Below, one piece after another: positions 39,060-52,041 of a stretch of DNA of 64,000 nucleotides. The number at the start of each line of letters is the position of its first letter. The first letter of the stretch is position 1. The translations under genes were made by a program, and so were the position numbers. The stretch spans positions 19,399,001 through 19,463,000 of the forward strand of contig CM049396.1 in assembly GCA_026929865.2 (NCBI GenBank), read 5' to 3'. The notes under the pieces are model-generated. The model ran no database searches. It had not been told where the DNA came from and was given only the letters and a program-made list of their open reading frames with translations. Origin of the DNA: Hyperoplus lanceolatus (lineage: Eukaryota > Chordata > Actinopteri > Uranoscopiformes > Ammodytidae).

Positions 39060-40075
39060 GTATTGCGACCAGTCAGAGGTCAATACCTTTTTAAGTTCAA
39101 GGGCACTCTCCACTATACGGCACTATGCAAACAGGTGGAAGTTGTTTTCACAGTAGTGCATGGCACCTGGCGAAGTCCCAGGGACTTGCTCATTGATAGT
39201 GATTCTACACTTTCTGCAGTCTGTGTTGGGCAACAGAAGAGCTGCTTCCACCCTGCGCGTTTATGTGGCCGCACATGCAGGGATGGATAACCAGACGGTA
39301 GGTTCCCACTACCTAGTCAGGCAGTATCTGAAGGGAGGCCAGAGGCTTCATTCAGCTACCATGGCCCCTGAGGGCACCATCAGGGGACTTGCAAGTAGTC
39401 CTGAGGGCCTTAGGTCTGCCCCCATTTGAGCCGCTGAGTCAGACAGACCTGACACATTCCTCTTTGCTGTTGCGACTGCAAACGGTTGGTGAACTCCATG
39501 CCTTGTCAGTGAGCCAGGCGTGCTTGCGCTGCCATGTAGAAGGGTCAGGAGTGGTGCTCTCGCCACATCCATCCTTCCTATCCAAACGATTGTCTCCCCA
39601 CCATGTAAACCAATCGATCAAGTTGGCTGCTTTCAATCCCCTAGGCTAACCAGGGGGTGCAGAAATAATGTCAGACCCACTGTGCCCACGGTGCATAGGG
39701 TATATGTTGTGGAAACAACCAGCTTGTGTAAGACAAATAACCTCTTTGTCTGCTATAGAAGCTGAAGGAAGGGGGCTGCCCCGTCCAAACAGAGACACTC
39801 CCACTGGCTTGTGGATGTGGTCTTAAATACATTATGGGCCAGTTTCACAGATATGGATTAAGCCTAGTCCTGGACTAAATGGAATTTTGAATGGAGATTG
39901 TCCATTGAAAGTACAATTTAGTCCAGAACTAGGCTTAATCCATGTCTGCGAAACCGGCCCATAGAGTCATGGGCCGCCTTAAAGCGGGCTCCACGTCAGG
40001 ACATTTGCGCCTAGGCTACATGGTCTTCATCATGTACGTTGCGCGACTCTACAGAGTATGTTGCTGCACCTCATC
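39060..40075 (+). pseudogene. DIRS copy 1 tyrosine recombinase remnant
   Basis: Fragments ASTLRVYVAAHAG, DNQTVGSHYLVRQYLKGG, LPPFEPLSQTDL, VGELHALSVSQACL and NNLFVCYRS follow the recombinase of copy 2 in order, and VARLYRV near 40040 corresponds to its active-site Tyr segment. A 127-bp MITE interrupts it, and stops and frameshifts are frequent. Confidence 0.78.
39835..39961. mobile_element. 127-bp palindromic MITE
   Basis: It is almost a perfect hairpin: GATTAAGCCTAGTCCTGGAC on the left pairs with GTCCAGAACTAGGCTTAATC on the right. The outer ends TGGGCCAG / CCGGCCCA are flanked by TA on both sides (39833-39834 and 39962-39963). It sits inside the recombinase remnant of DIRS copy 1, so it inserted later. 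Confidence 0.8.
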
Positions 40076-40624
40076 CTGTGGGATGACAGCTGTCTTTTTG
40101 ATGGCTGCAAGCCCTTAATTGATGAGCTCCCCCCCCCCACATACGTAACTATCGTTTTGTTTTTCTTATTGGTTTGTTTGAGCCTTTGTACATGGTTTAT
40201 ACTGTAGGTCCCCCAGAGATAATCTCTGATGGTACATTTGACCTGTTTCCATCGGTTACCTGCTGTATCTAACATGCCCACTGTACAGACACATTCAAAT
40301 AAGAGCCAAGTGAAAACATGTCACAGTGTTCTGTTTAGGACCTGTAGGTGAATCTGATCCTTTTCAAATTCATTAGGTACAGAGTGTTCATGTATGACAG
40401 CATTACTCAGAAATAGATAGGATTTGCTTCACTTTACAACTGCAGATATGGCATCCATAATCTTACCATCTTACAATACTACCCCATTGCAGAGGGGTAG
40501 TATTGAAATTATTGTACAATGGCATTGATGTCAAGTAGTCAGCAAATTTTAATGAGCACAATACAGACTGTCCAATGTCGTTTATTTTTTTAAGGATTTT
40601 AGGCATACAGTATCTGTGTTATTG

Positions 40625-40706
<82 letters not shown>
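40625..40706. repeat. (AAT)n microsatellite
   Basis: About 26 units of AAT/ATA between DIRS copy 1 and the IS630-like transposon. Confidence 0.95.
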
Positions 40707-40708
<2 letters not shown>

Positions 40709-41769
40709 TAGATCAATCACACATTACTGTATGGTGCCTGATATTATAGGTCAACCAAAACACTGACAAAGTAATTCAGTGAAGCTGAAGGTTATCCTGC
40801 ATGTGTCACAGTAACATAATATGTTTCATTACTCCATTTTGGACAGCCTTTCATTACAGACCAGTTGTATTCCTAACAGTAAACACCAGAGGACACTGTC
40901 CTCCCATAAATGTAGGATGATTGCCTTTGTAAATGATTGTTAGATAGTTAATTTCATCAGCAAAAAACAAGGTAAAACTTAAATATAATACCTTAACAAA
41001 GAGTTTTTTTTTAAAATAAACTATTTGTCTTTGAATTATATTAATAGACTAGATCCATGTTTAAGGTCAACCGGAGATAAGAGACGTATTTACAGTTTTT
41101 TCCGATTGCTAAAGCACAGTGGGCACAACTAAAACCTCATGTGCAAAACACTTAACACAGTGTGCACTACAGAAGTCCATGGGTTCCAAACTGTGTTTCA
41201 TTTTTCATTAATTTCACGCAAAATGCATTCAGAAACCTCATTGACCAAAACTCAAGAACTCTTCTCCCATTCATAAACAACAACCTGCAAAACACTGTGT
41301 ATTTCTGGCAAAATGTTCAATTGCTAAGACACTGTGCTCAAAACTCTTAGGAACTCATACAAAACAAAATATGGGATTATGCATTTACCTTATCGAAATG
41401 TGTTGAAATCGTAGGAGAATATTACCAAGAATATTACCGATATGTAAAATAAAAAAGCTTATTGAATTTCAGCTAAAAGCACAAAACTTGAAAATAAAGT
41501 AGGCCTATTACATTCTTTTTTTTTTTTTTTACAGTTTTTGCCAAATGCTTATACACATGTTGCAGAATTTGTCTCACTGTATTCAAAACTCATAGGAGCA
41601 CATTCAAAACAGAGTGATGGCTTCTGGCATTAGCCATATTGAAATGTATTGCAAATCTTAGTAGAATATTACCAATATATAAAATAAAATACACAGCTGA
41701 TGACAATTTCTAGTTACTGTTGGACCTATAAAGAGGGACAGGTTCACAATTTAGATCTCTTGGGAAAAA

Positions 41770-44584
41770 ATGGATACAGAAAGACAGGTCGGTGTTCAGA
41801 GAAGGGTGCCCGGGAGAGTCATGATGCGAGGAGGACCAGGAAGAGGGAGAGGTAGAGGAAGAGGGAGAGGTAGAGGAAGAGGACAAGGAAGAGCAAGAGC
41901 TGCTGTCTCTAATAAGATCAGGGCCACCATTATTGACCATGTGGTCAACCATGGTCTCTCAATGACTGAGGCAGGTTTACGGGTCCAACCAAATATCACA
42001 CGATCAACAGTGGCATCAATTGTTCGAATTTTCCGGGAAACCAACAGGTAAGATCTGCAGATCTATCCTATAAGATCTATCCTATAGTACAGTAAATGAT
42101 GAACTGAATTCCTGTAACTAGGCCTAGGCCTATGTAAAGAGTCATTTTTAGTTATTCTTGCTAAATGTGTTTTATAATATTGATATTTTTCTATTTTATA
42201 CAATAGGATCCAAAGATTGCCTCCCACTGGAGGAAGAGGCAGAATATATACAGGAAATAGCAATTGTTGACATGGTTGTTGCCAACAATGCTATAAAACT
42301 GCGGGAAATTAAAGAGAGAGTGCTGGCAGACGATGAGATCTTTGTAGATATCAATTCAGTCAGCACTAATACAATTGCCAGAATCCTAAAGAAACATCAG
42401 GTACGAATGAAGCAGCTGTACAAAGTGCCCTTTGAGCGAAACAGTGACCGGGTGAAATTGCTCAGGTACCAATATGTCCAGGTAAGATGTCTAAATGGTA
42501 CATATGCAGCTATGAACTGTACTGTAATGTGAATACAGGTACATCTAACTGTACAATACTGTAACTGTAAAATGGTGTATTTACTGTATTTCAGAGTGCA
42601 ATGGAGATTGACGCCAGGCAGACAGCCCATTCCTTCATTTTTGTGGATGAGGCTGGTTTCAACCTCGCAAAAACGCGCCGCAGGGGAAGAAACGTCATTG
42701 GGCGAAGAGCAACGGTGAATGTCCCTGGCCAGCGAGGGGCCAACATCACAATGGCCCTCATTTATCAATCTTGCGTAGACCAGAAAAATGGGTGTACGTA
42801 CATTTCCACGCAAATCTCGGCATTTATCAATATGGACGTGAGCGTACTGTACGCTCAAATCCCACGCCAGCTCTCAGTTCGTGTACGCAAATTTGAAAAC
42901 AGCTTGGACTCGCAGTGCAGGCTGTGCCGGGTAGCCGATGACTTTGTTGGACAATTATTAGAAGATAATACAAATGCAGTGCAAATAAGACCGAAATAAA
43001 GATATGAATCACTTAAAAATGTGCAGCTTATGGTGTGAAACTGAGTAGGAGAGCTGATTCAATAGTGCGCACACCAGCCACTTAGGAGCGCTGCATGGGA
43101 CTGCGTAGGGGCAGTTGTCTTGGAGCAGGGACACTGAGGCACGGGGGCTGCATTCATTCAAAATGTTAGCCTAAGTATTAAATATGTAGTAGGCCTACAC
43201 TGCTCTTTATGATACAAAAAAATACACGGCACAACATTCAGCTTAACATTTTATTTATTTGACGCACTTTGTAGATGTTAGTTCCTCTTTTAATATGTCA
43301 TTGATGCTAAAGCGAGCGACTTATTTCCACCGTTTACCGGCACGTTGTTCCGATCTGCTGGTGGAGCAGGACGGTGGGCGCTCTCACAGCCGATCGCTGC
43401 CGGGTCGGCTTGTGCAGCTGACGGCCGGGCTGACCACTCGTGCCAAGCGCATGCTGTCATACAGTAAAACGCAAAATGTGTTATTTTTAGTTTTTAAAAC
43501 CATTTTGAGTAGCCTAGTGCTATCTAAAAGGGCCAATACATTCTAATCATTAAAATCTCTGCAGACGTGTATTTATTTTATGGGGACCATTATCCGACAG
43601 TTGGTGCGTCTTTTTCTCCACTTATATTATGCCCGCAGTCCCGCACCCCCAGTTGGTTGCATTTCAGAACAGCAACACACTTTTTTTAGTGGCGACACCA
43701 ACGCTGTCAACACCAACGCTGTTGACCGCAGCAGTTATTTCCTTCCTAACTGCTGCCTTCTGTCGTTCTTTGATGCTGCTTGTAGGCTAATGCTCTGAAA
43801 TGAAACTCTTTTTTTTCTACTTTCGCTGTTATTCTGTCAATTTCTACTTCAGGGAAGTGCCGTATTGCGCATATCCATGTCGTAAAAACCTCTGGGCGAG
43901 GCCTCTAAACTGAGAAAATATAGGGGCGTGGTACGCTCGTTTTCATCCGCCGCATTTATCAATAATGCCCTGGCATACGCTGAGATTGGCGAGATACGAC
44001 TGTTTGATAAATCCCACGCGATACCTGGTGTAGGGAGGTATTTGCGCCAGAATCTGCACCAGTTTCCACGCAAGTTTGATAAATGAGGGCCAATGTGCGC
44101 AGCTATTTCTACCGAGGGTGTGCTGCTCCACAAACCCCTGATTGGCCCCTATAATACAGCCAGGCTCATTGCCTTCCTAGATGAGCTACACGATCAGCTT
44201 GTGCCAGCAGGCAGAAGAAGGAATGCTCCTGTTTTTGTTGTGGTATGGGACAATGTAGCTTTCCACCACGCTATCGCAGTGAGAGAGTGGTTTGCTGCAC
44301 ATCCAAGGATGACAAACCTCTACCTTCCCCCATACTCCCCTTTCCTCAACCCCATAGAGGAATTCTTCTCTGCTTGGAGGTGGAAGGTCTATGACCACCT
44401 GCCACACGACCAAATGACCTTGCTAGAGGCCATGAATGCCGCCTGTGGGCAAACGTCTCCCGAGGACTGCCAGGGGTGGATAAGGCATGCCCGTCGATAT
44501 TTCCCTCGGTGTCTTGCAAGGGAGAATATACGCTGCGACGTCGATGAAAACATGTGGCCCAATGAGGAAGATAGGCAGGATTAG
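41770..44584 (+). pseudogene. IS630-like DDE transposase, frameshifted and interrupted
   Basis: Exons 41770-42047, 42207-42481 and 42595-42752 plus 44095-44584, with GT/AG introns. The N-terminus has an RG-rich GRGRGRG run and a helix-turn-helix-like segment (IIDHVVNHGLSMTEAGLRV). The DDE core is visible as VDEAGFNLAKTRRRGRN, VVWDNVAFHH and PPYSPFLNPIEEFF, and the C-terminal tail CDVDENMWP is typical. In exon 2 the frame slips near 42240-42255, between GRGRIYT and EIAIVDMVVANN. The third exon is split by a transposon, although its frame would be restored if that were removed. The enzyme cannot be made from this copy. Confidence 0.85.
42753..44091. mobile_element. GGCCCTCATTTAT-end element inserted in the transposase
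   Basis: The inverted ends GGCCCTCATTTATCAA / TTTGATAAATGAGGGCC are flanked by AAT on both sides (42750-42752 and 44092-44094). Reading across the site with one AAT restores the transposase frame (ITM to CAAIS), so the edges are well supported. If the outer C/G bases belong to the duplication, it would be CAATG instead. Interior motifs such as TTTGATAAATCCCACGC recur. It is the same family as 14795-16084; the superfamily is not identified. Confidence 0.82.
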
Positions 44585-45399
44585 ATACTTTGAAAGTGAC
44601 ACAATTTAGGTTTTTTGTTTGATTTTTACAGCCCTGAAACTACAGGAGTTTTTTTTGCAAAGTTTTATTTTTTAGTAAAAAATAAAAGATACTGTATAGC
44701 ACCAAACTGCTTTGTTTGTCATTCATTCTTGTCATATGGTACACTACAGTCATCAAATTTCATCTTATTTTCTCATGAAATATTGTTTTACATGTGTATG
44801 TGAAATCACTCGGATCATTTAAACTTCAAAGATTTGACTTTAAATATCAAAAGTTCATCTTTTATATTTTGCTGCTTGTTGTTAGTGTTTTTTAGGTCTG
44901 TGTGTTGTGTGTGTCAATGTGTGTTTTTCATTGTAACATGTTGCCAGTGTTTGCACCAGTGAGCTTGTTATGAGACATGTATGAAGAGTTTTGTTGCTGT
45001 GAGTGATTTTTGGAGGTGAAATTAACTGAATTGCACAGATGGGTTTTAGTGATGAACACTGTGTTAAGAGTTTTGCACATGTGGTTTCAGTTGTGCCCAC
45101 TGTGCTTTAGCGATCGGAAAAAACTGTAAATCTCCACCATATGGACTGGAACCAAATGTGGTCAGATGTTTTGGTAACAGTGAAATGGTATGACAACAAA
45201 TTGAAGGGCTGACTGAACTTATGTGATCATGACACGTGCTCTGAGTGACATTGCTGCAAATCACCAACCTCCCATTTCCCATGTTGTTTTTCCCCTGCAC
45301 CTCTTCAATCATGTGATCATCTCCTGCCCTTTGATGTAGCAGGGAGGTCACGTCCAAGCACCTTCAGTGCTCACAGCCATGGTGATGCCATCTCAAGCA

Positions 45400-45506
<107 letters not shown>

Positions 45507-46679
45507 CACGCACACACCGCTCTCCTGGTTCCAACAACATTGTCCTTCTCCCAGTTTCCAGCAACTCCTCTGGGCTCCTGAGCCTTGTCAAAAAGGCTTT
45601 TCCTCACAGAGCCCCACAGGTGCCGGCCAATAGAAGCCTGGGAAAGAGATGCCACGTGATGGTGGGCAACCAATGTCAGACACCCACAACTGCACACTTC
45701 CTGGAGGGAAAGTACATTCAGAGAGCATGAATGTTTCTATTTTTAATCTCCCTGGCAGAAAAAGAGGAGCAAAGCATCTACTTTTGAAACAATGCCGTAA
45801 TATAACACCGCGTGTTTGTGGCTCTTCCAACACGATGCAGCTCTCAAGTAAAAAAAAGGACTTTTAAATGTTGGGTTAAATGATTAATGGGATTTTAGAA
45901 GTAGCACAAATGCAGATATGCACACACACACAGGCCTCCATATGTGCATTTTCATTCAGGCATGCTGACATTTGCGCTTGTGCACACATACAAAACACAA
46001 AGGAACTGAGTAATATTCTCTCACCCACATGCATAGGATCTTACACACAAACATCCATGAACCTTGGTACATTTCTTTAATGCCAGTCGCTCCTTCAGGC
46101 TTGAGCCTCTTCCGCTCTGCTCTTACCACTCCATTTCCTTAAATCGCTCTGCAGTAACCATGATGACATAGTGCTTGCCCTTCTCTCTGTGAGCTGTCTG
46201 TCAGTCAAAGGCCCCACCCCCCTAAGAAAAGCGCAAAGGATTTATGATTGAATTATCTACAGAGCGTTCAGTCATACATCTGTTCACAGCTGGACTGAGT
46301 GATCATCCTGAAATTATGGGTGTGGGTTGGGTTGAGGGCACACATGGGGGAAATATTAGTGAAAAGTACAGGCAAGGCATACATATCAGTGAAAATGGGA
46401 GGTAATTGAAGCAAAGTGGACAAGGAAACTATTTGAAGATGAGAGATAAAGAGATTCAAATGCAGAGCTAAGCAGAGAGAGGGTGGATGGAGAGAAACAG
46501 GAGAGACAACAAAGAGAGAGGGAGAAAGATTGAAAGAGAAGAGGAGAGTGTGCTAGCAGGGGTTAAGGCCGAGCGTGTGTTGTGGCCTCAGCAGCGAAGT
46601 TGACGATGCACTGGGAGAACAGCTGCGCTGCAGGGCTTTCAGGCTCCATCACTACTGCTCTCCTTCAAGCAGCTCCACC

Positions 46680-46701
46680 AACACACACACACACACACAC
46701 A

Positions 46702-46747
<46 letters not shown>

Positions 46748-46753
46748 TACACA

Positions 46754-46802
<49 letters not shown>
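46680..46802. repeat. Compound (CA)n-(CT)n-(CA)n microsatellite
   Basis: A CA run to 46703, a CT run to about 46744 and a second CA run to 46802. Confidence 0.95.
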
Positions 46803-46806
<4 letters not shown>

Positions 46807-48592
46807 GTATACACATTGCTCTCATAAACATGCATAAGCACTGACTGTTGCATCCGTGCTTTTGCATCAGTGGCTTTCTAACCAGGTTTTATATGCCTGG
46901 TCAGGCCAGGAAATCAGACATCGAGTCGCATGTGTGCTATTATCCAAACTCGCTACAAGTATTATATGTATTATAATTATTATATGACTGCATAAAAATA
47001 AAACTCTTCAAATATACAACCTCTGAGGATACAGAAAAGCTGAACGAGATTTAGATAAAGACATCAACACTCGTAAGAAAATAGCAGTTTTTCAGCGCAT
47101 GAGCACGTGAGTGAATCTCGCATAGATATAGTGCAATCTGATTTAAAATAGAGAAGCAGAGAGAGGACAACCCAGAGAGGAAGTGAGAGGTAGGGTGAGG
47201 CTAAAGGATGAAGGACAGAGTAAAAGCTAAGTGCATTTACAAAGAGATAGATAAAAATGTAACAGATGTCCGCTGTAAAATGTGTAAACTAATCACATTT
47301 ATATTTAGTCAACATATCATAATCCCTTCAGAGGATGGCCAAATACAAGATTCAAACAGGACCCTCATCACAGCAGAGTCAAGAGCCGGAGACTTGCTTT
47401 TTGAAGGGTTATGTTTGTCTGATTTTCTTATGCAGGAATTAATCACTGGTCAAAACAAAGCATCCACATTGGAACTTTAGGAAATATTCCACAGAAAGTA
47501 TAAAAATGTACTAGGAGATTTGGGATTACAATGTTCCCTTTTCTGGTACTGCGAAAACAGAAAAATATGAAACTTCTGTTGCAAATACTCTAGATTCTAA
47601 TTTAGTGGATTACCATGTTTGAATTATATTAATTTGAGTTGTGAGAGAGAAATCCTGTGTTTTTACTCCATTTTCCGTGAAAATGAACTACAGACTTGTG
47701 TGCTTTTGAAGGGAAAGAGAGATGCAGATCTGAAACACAATCTCACATTAAAACACAAATACGCACGGACACAGCAACATGCACATCAACTATTCTGGGT
47801 GAAGGATCATGTCTACCATCCTCACCACCATATGGCCATTTTATAGATGAATCATCAGTGCTGATAAATCCAGGTCGAGAACAACACAAGAAAGAAGAGA
47901 AAAAAATAAAATATCTTCTGGATGATGTAGGAAAAAGAAACAACAGAGATATGTTTACCAAGGAAGTGTAAAGTGTTTTGCTTCTACCATACTGCTATGC
48001 TACTATGCATTCTGTGTTGCTTATTCTATGTTTCATTTGTTCAATCTGTACAACAACCAACATGTAAAAATAGCTAATTACGTTCAGTTTGTTTTTTTAC
48101 AGGGTTAGAAGCTGGAACTGACCAACTATTCTTTTATATATATTTTTTCTTTTTAAGATATTCAAATTAAATCACAATGAATAGTTGCAAGGTTTCTACA
48201 TGTATTATGTAGTGACAAAAATACATTATAATAATAATATATAGCCATACAATTAAGAAGCCCTGAGGTAAATGCACATTTCAAGAGACTTCTTTAGATA
48301 TTTGGTTTGGTATGAGAAGGTGTTGATTTGACTCCAATGACCAACTTGGCTGTTAATCAAATGTTGTATTTCAGTTGTGTGTGGTGAAAGGGCCAAATGT
48401 GATCACTGTAATATTTTAAGCATTTACTTCCTATGGTGTATCGAAGGTTTGCTCACCTTTAAATTACATTACCAGCAAGTGTCAATCCTATTTAATAATG
48501 ATTATCTCCTAAATACAATGTGATGTGTGACCATTTTCTGACATCTGACTCCAAACAATAAGCAGCAACACGCAGGCCGGCAGGCAGGCAGG

Positions 48593-48596
<4 letters not shown>

Positions 48597-48640
<44 letters not shown>
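48597..48640. repeat. (CA)n microsatellite after a GGCA run
   Basis: About 22 CA units preceded by a short GGCAGGCAGGCAGGCAG run. Confidence 0.9.
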
Positions 48641-48644
<4 letters not shown>

Positions 48645-50910
48645 TCATCCATAGGTGAATAATTCAAGATGATTCAAGAAGAAACCATTATCCTGAGCAG
48701 ACAGGTAAGTTGATACGGTGAGCCTCCTCTCTGCCTCTTCGCCCAGTCGCTCTCCACTTCGCAACAAACACTGCTGAAGTTCTCTCACTGAGTAGCCCGC
48801 CAGGTAGGAAGATGACTGTTTTCTGCTGACTATAATAGCTCTTTGCTGCTGTTTGCGGAAACTGCAACTAAAACATATAATTGTTATCAGGTTCTGTTGT
48901 TACGTTGTACTATTCTGTTGTTAGGTTGTGGATATTGATGAAAGCATTATGTAGAAAAAATTATTACCTCTTGGTTAAAACCATTATTTTGAAATAGTTT
49001 AACTTTTGTATTGCAATGAAACTAAAAATTCCAGCTTAGTGTTACTAAAGAAGTTTGATCCCAGACATGACAATCGAATGCAAATTAAATCCATAGAAGA
49101 GTTTTTAAAGGGTCTACTGTGGGTCAAAGCTATCATTTGGTCATCTGTCTATCATAAGGGTGGGATTAATGTAGCTCTGTGTGACAGATGTACAAGTGCC
49201 TTGTAATTCACTTCTGAATCCCCTTCTTTCTAATGGTAGGACAATGTTACCCATTTCACTAAAGGATCATCACCAAATAAGTGACTTCATTTGAGATAAG
49301 GAGTTCATGAGTTGTTCGACTGACAATTCACTTACAGAGTAACGTATCTGGACAGTTACAATGCATTGTTTGCAGGATCTTACAGGAATCAATCTCTAAA
49401 ATGAATCATTTCTGAATGTAATAGAGATTAAATTGACCCTGCACAAATCTTTTTTTAAGATGAAATATGTTTTCTAGGGTTCTGTGTTTTATCTGTAACT
49501 TTTCAGGATTTTATGAACAGCTGCAATGGGAGAGAGGTGTGTGACAACAAGAGCAGGCAGGGCGGTATTGACTTACTTTCTCACCACGAAACACATGCAC
49601 TGGAGGCAAACGGGAAATGTAGTTCAAAGGGGAGAATAAAGGATCAAATATTGTCTGTGGGTAGATTGCAGATGACATTTTAGCAAAAGAAAATAAATAA
49701 GAGTCTGTTAATGTAGTATATTTCATCAAGATTTTTTTTTTTTAAATGTATCAATTTACCAACAACAGTATCACCTTTGCTGTTTTGATCACTCTAAATG
49801 CTCTTGTAGTTTTTGGCTTCAGCAGGCAACTGTTTTCAGATTGAAAGCATTAAAAAAACAACTTTTATTATACCTGCTCAACACCAATGGGCAGACCAAC
49901 ATAGTTAGCAACATGGCTGCGAGGATAGCTGAAATTCACATCAGATGGAGATCAAAAACACAGATAAAAAAACTAGAATATTGGGCTTAAAATCACCATC
50001 TGGATACCAACACCAATACTTACAGTAGAGTCGCAACGGCTGGATGTGTAAATAAACAACTATTTGCTAAGAAGGTCGATTTATCAACTGAAAAACAGTT
50101 AATGCAACTTAAATGACACAGTGGAAATCACTTGAACCACAGTTCAAATAATTCCTGAACATAGTACCTGGTAACAGTGACAGAACATGTTGCTTATGCC
50201 ATTACATTTTTTCCATACTATCAGTTTTTATGTACTAAAAGTAATCGTATCTTTACTTAACTACATAAGTAAGTATGAACTTCCTGCCACTCCTTTTTGG
50301 ACCTGTGAGACAAATCATCAAGTGTTTGTAATTGTGTCTCGTTAAAAAAAAGAGTGAATACCCGCACAATGTCTTGCAAAAAAAGTTAATAAATAGCAGC
50401 CTTTCGATACTAGACCTTCATCAGGCAAACAATCAAATCAAATCAAAACCAGCCCAGTATTGTGCAGCACAAAACTGTTTGAAGTATGACACTTTGTCCT
50501 TGTAAACATATATTTTTTTTTATCTGACTATAGTGTCTGTACTGGATAGTACAGACACTTCAGATTGAAGACACTTCTTCAATGTTGTCCTAAAACTTGT
50601 GCTCTGTGGTTCTGTGTAATTGCAAGTTGTTTTTTTCTGACTACTCGGCCCTCCATAGATTAGGCTACACCAAGGTGTACAAAGAATTGAAAGCTATTAC
50701 ATATTGTGGTTTCCGGTACATTGATTGTACCAATTTACCATGCATAAAGGAGAGCAAAAGGAGCCATAGCTACAGATCAGAAAACCTGGGATTTTTCACA
50801 ATTCACAATTTCTCAATCTAAACTTTGTTGTCATTTATGACCCACAAATCTACAGCTTTAGAGAACTTCCTGATTTAGTAACAATTACAAAACCAAACTT
50901 ATAAAGAGTG

Positions 50911-51792
50911 CAGAGCCGGCCCGAGGCATAAGCGAACTAAGCGGCCGCTTAGGGCCCCCGACTGCCTGGGGGGCCCCCTATAAAAAAATATATATATATT
51001 TTTTTTTTTTTTAGTTTGTGTGTTTGATATTAACATCATACTATGCAAATGTGAGTTATCATACAAAAAAAGGAATACAATGTTTTGGTCTAGATAATTA
51101 ATAGCCTAAAAATGTAATCAGTTCATCTCGGAGGAAATCCGAAATTATCTGATCATGTCACGTTCACATCCATGCACAGTGTGTATTGAGTTTATTTAAA
51201 AACAATTGGAAATGGGGCTGCCCTCAGTTGCCCATGCACTGTGTATAGTCTATAGCCTATGTCAGCCTTGTCTGTGGAAAAAAAGATACAGTAGCTGGAT
51301 AACAGAGTTCTTCTGCTTCGTTCCTCACAATGCATTTAAATGCATTCACTATATTACAGAGAAATATGTCCCGTAAAAGAAAAAGAGCTCCATGCCCAAC
51401 CCATAATATTTTATTTTATATTAATATTTTTATGGAAAATCTTCAATAGCTTCTAATTCATCTGACCCAGTGTCTCCAAATTATTTGTTCACACAAGATT
51501 TCTCAGATTTAGCCTCTTAATTTTCCTCTCAAAGTGCACCAGATTCATGCATTTCACTTTAAAAAAGTAAAAAAAATCTCCCGGGGGGGCATACCCCCGG
51601 ACCCCCCTAGGAGGGTCTGAATCTCGGCTGTCTAATATTTTCACACAGCCGCACAGTGGAGGCACTAGCGGAAAACACTGGGTGTGTGAATGATATTTAA
51701 CAAAGATCTAGAGTTTCAGCAGCGCTAACATTGGAGAGGGGCCCCCTAATCATATTTCGCTTAGGGCCCCCTGAAGGCTTGGGCCGGCTCTG
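50911..51792. mobile_element. Non-autonomous hAT transposon
   Basis: The left end CAGAGCCGGCCC and right end GGGCCGGCTCTG are inverted repeats, flanked by a perfect 8-bp duplication AAAGAGTG (50903-50910 and 51793-51800). It is 882 bp with no transposase. A segment at about 51528-51560 (CTCAAAGTGCACCAGATTCA) is shared with the nested element at 11088-11120 in bicd2 intron 2. Confidence 0.9.
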
Positions 51793-52041
51793 AAAGAGTG
51801 CCTGCCTTATTTACCAAATAAGATATCCTATGCTGTTAAGCCTGTGTTTGACTATTTTCTATCTGTAAAACCAAAATGAAACATCCTAGAGGCTCACACT
51901 GATCACTCAGATGTTCTCTTCTTGTGACCTTCACGTGATTAACGGATGCTGCATGTGACACCCTGTTTGAAAGGTGTCCCCGACCACTGAAGAACGTCGA
52001 GCAGGTTGGGGGACAATGACATGCCATAGAAACTCTGTGGT

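Larger units (their letters stand above)
33941..40165 (+). mobile_element. DIRS retrotransposon copy 1 (decayed, nested insertions)
   Basis: It begins with GTTCTATTTC at 33941, followed by a terminal-repeat segment (GCGCATGCGCAGGTC near 33980) matching the ends of copy 2 at 56565-63705. Broken plus-strand frames follow in DIRS order: gag-like (NPCMNCSFMPQAL near 34454; CRITDDLL near 34975), reverse transcriptase (37.5-38.3 kb), an RNase H/methyltransferase-like zone (to about 39.0 kb) and a tyrosine recombinase (39.0-40.07 kb). The polymerase motif YLDD reads YLDN (37842-37853). A fragment like the internal complementary region, ACGTAACTATCGTT, appears near 40144. The right terminal repeat was not recognised. 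The element carries the hAT insertion 35023-36999 and the MITE 39835-39961. Confidence 0.85.
41093..45126 (+). mobile_element. IS630/Tc1-mariner-like transposon, defective
   Basis: The inverted ends CAGTTTTTTCCGATTGCTAA / TTAGCGATCGGAAAAAACTG are nearly perfect (one mismatch) and flanked by TA on both sides (41091-41092 and 45127-45128), as in the IS630-Tc1-mariner superfamily. It carries a three-exon transposase on the plus strand (41770-44584) and a 1339-bp insertion at 42753-44091. It lies between tkt and cacna1d. Confidence 0.9.

Noticed and set aside
40625-40706. Asn-rich open frame
   Set aside because: Translation of an (AAT)n microsatellite.
46575-46867. Frames with Thr-His, Ser-Leu and Cys-Val runs
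   Set aside because: Artefacts of the compound CA/CT/CA repeat.
48671-48706. Coding first exon of cacna1d (MIQEETIILSRQ followed by GTAAGT)
   Set aside because: The phase does not fit the main frame at 54541; joining would feed only the upstream ORF. It might still be an untranslated exon.
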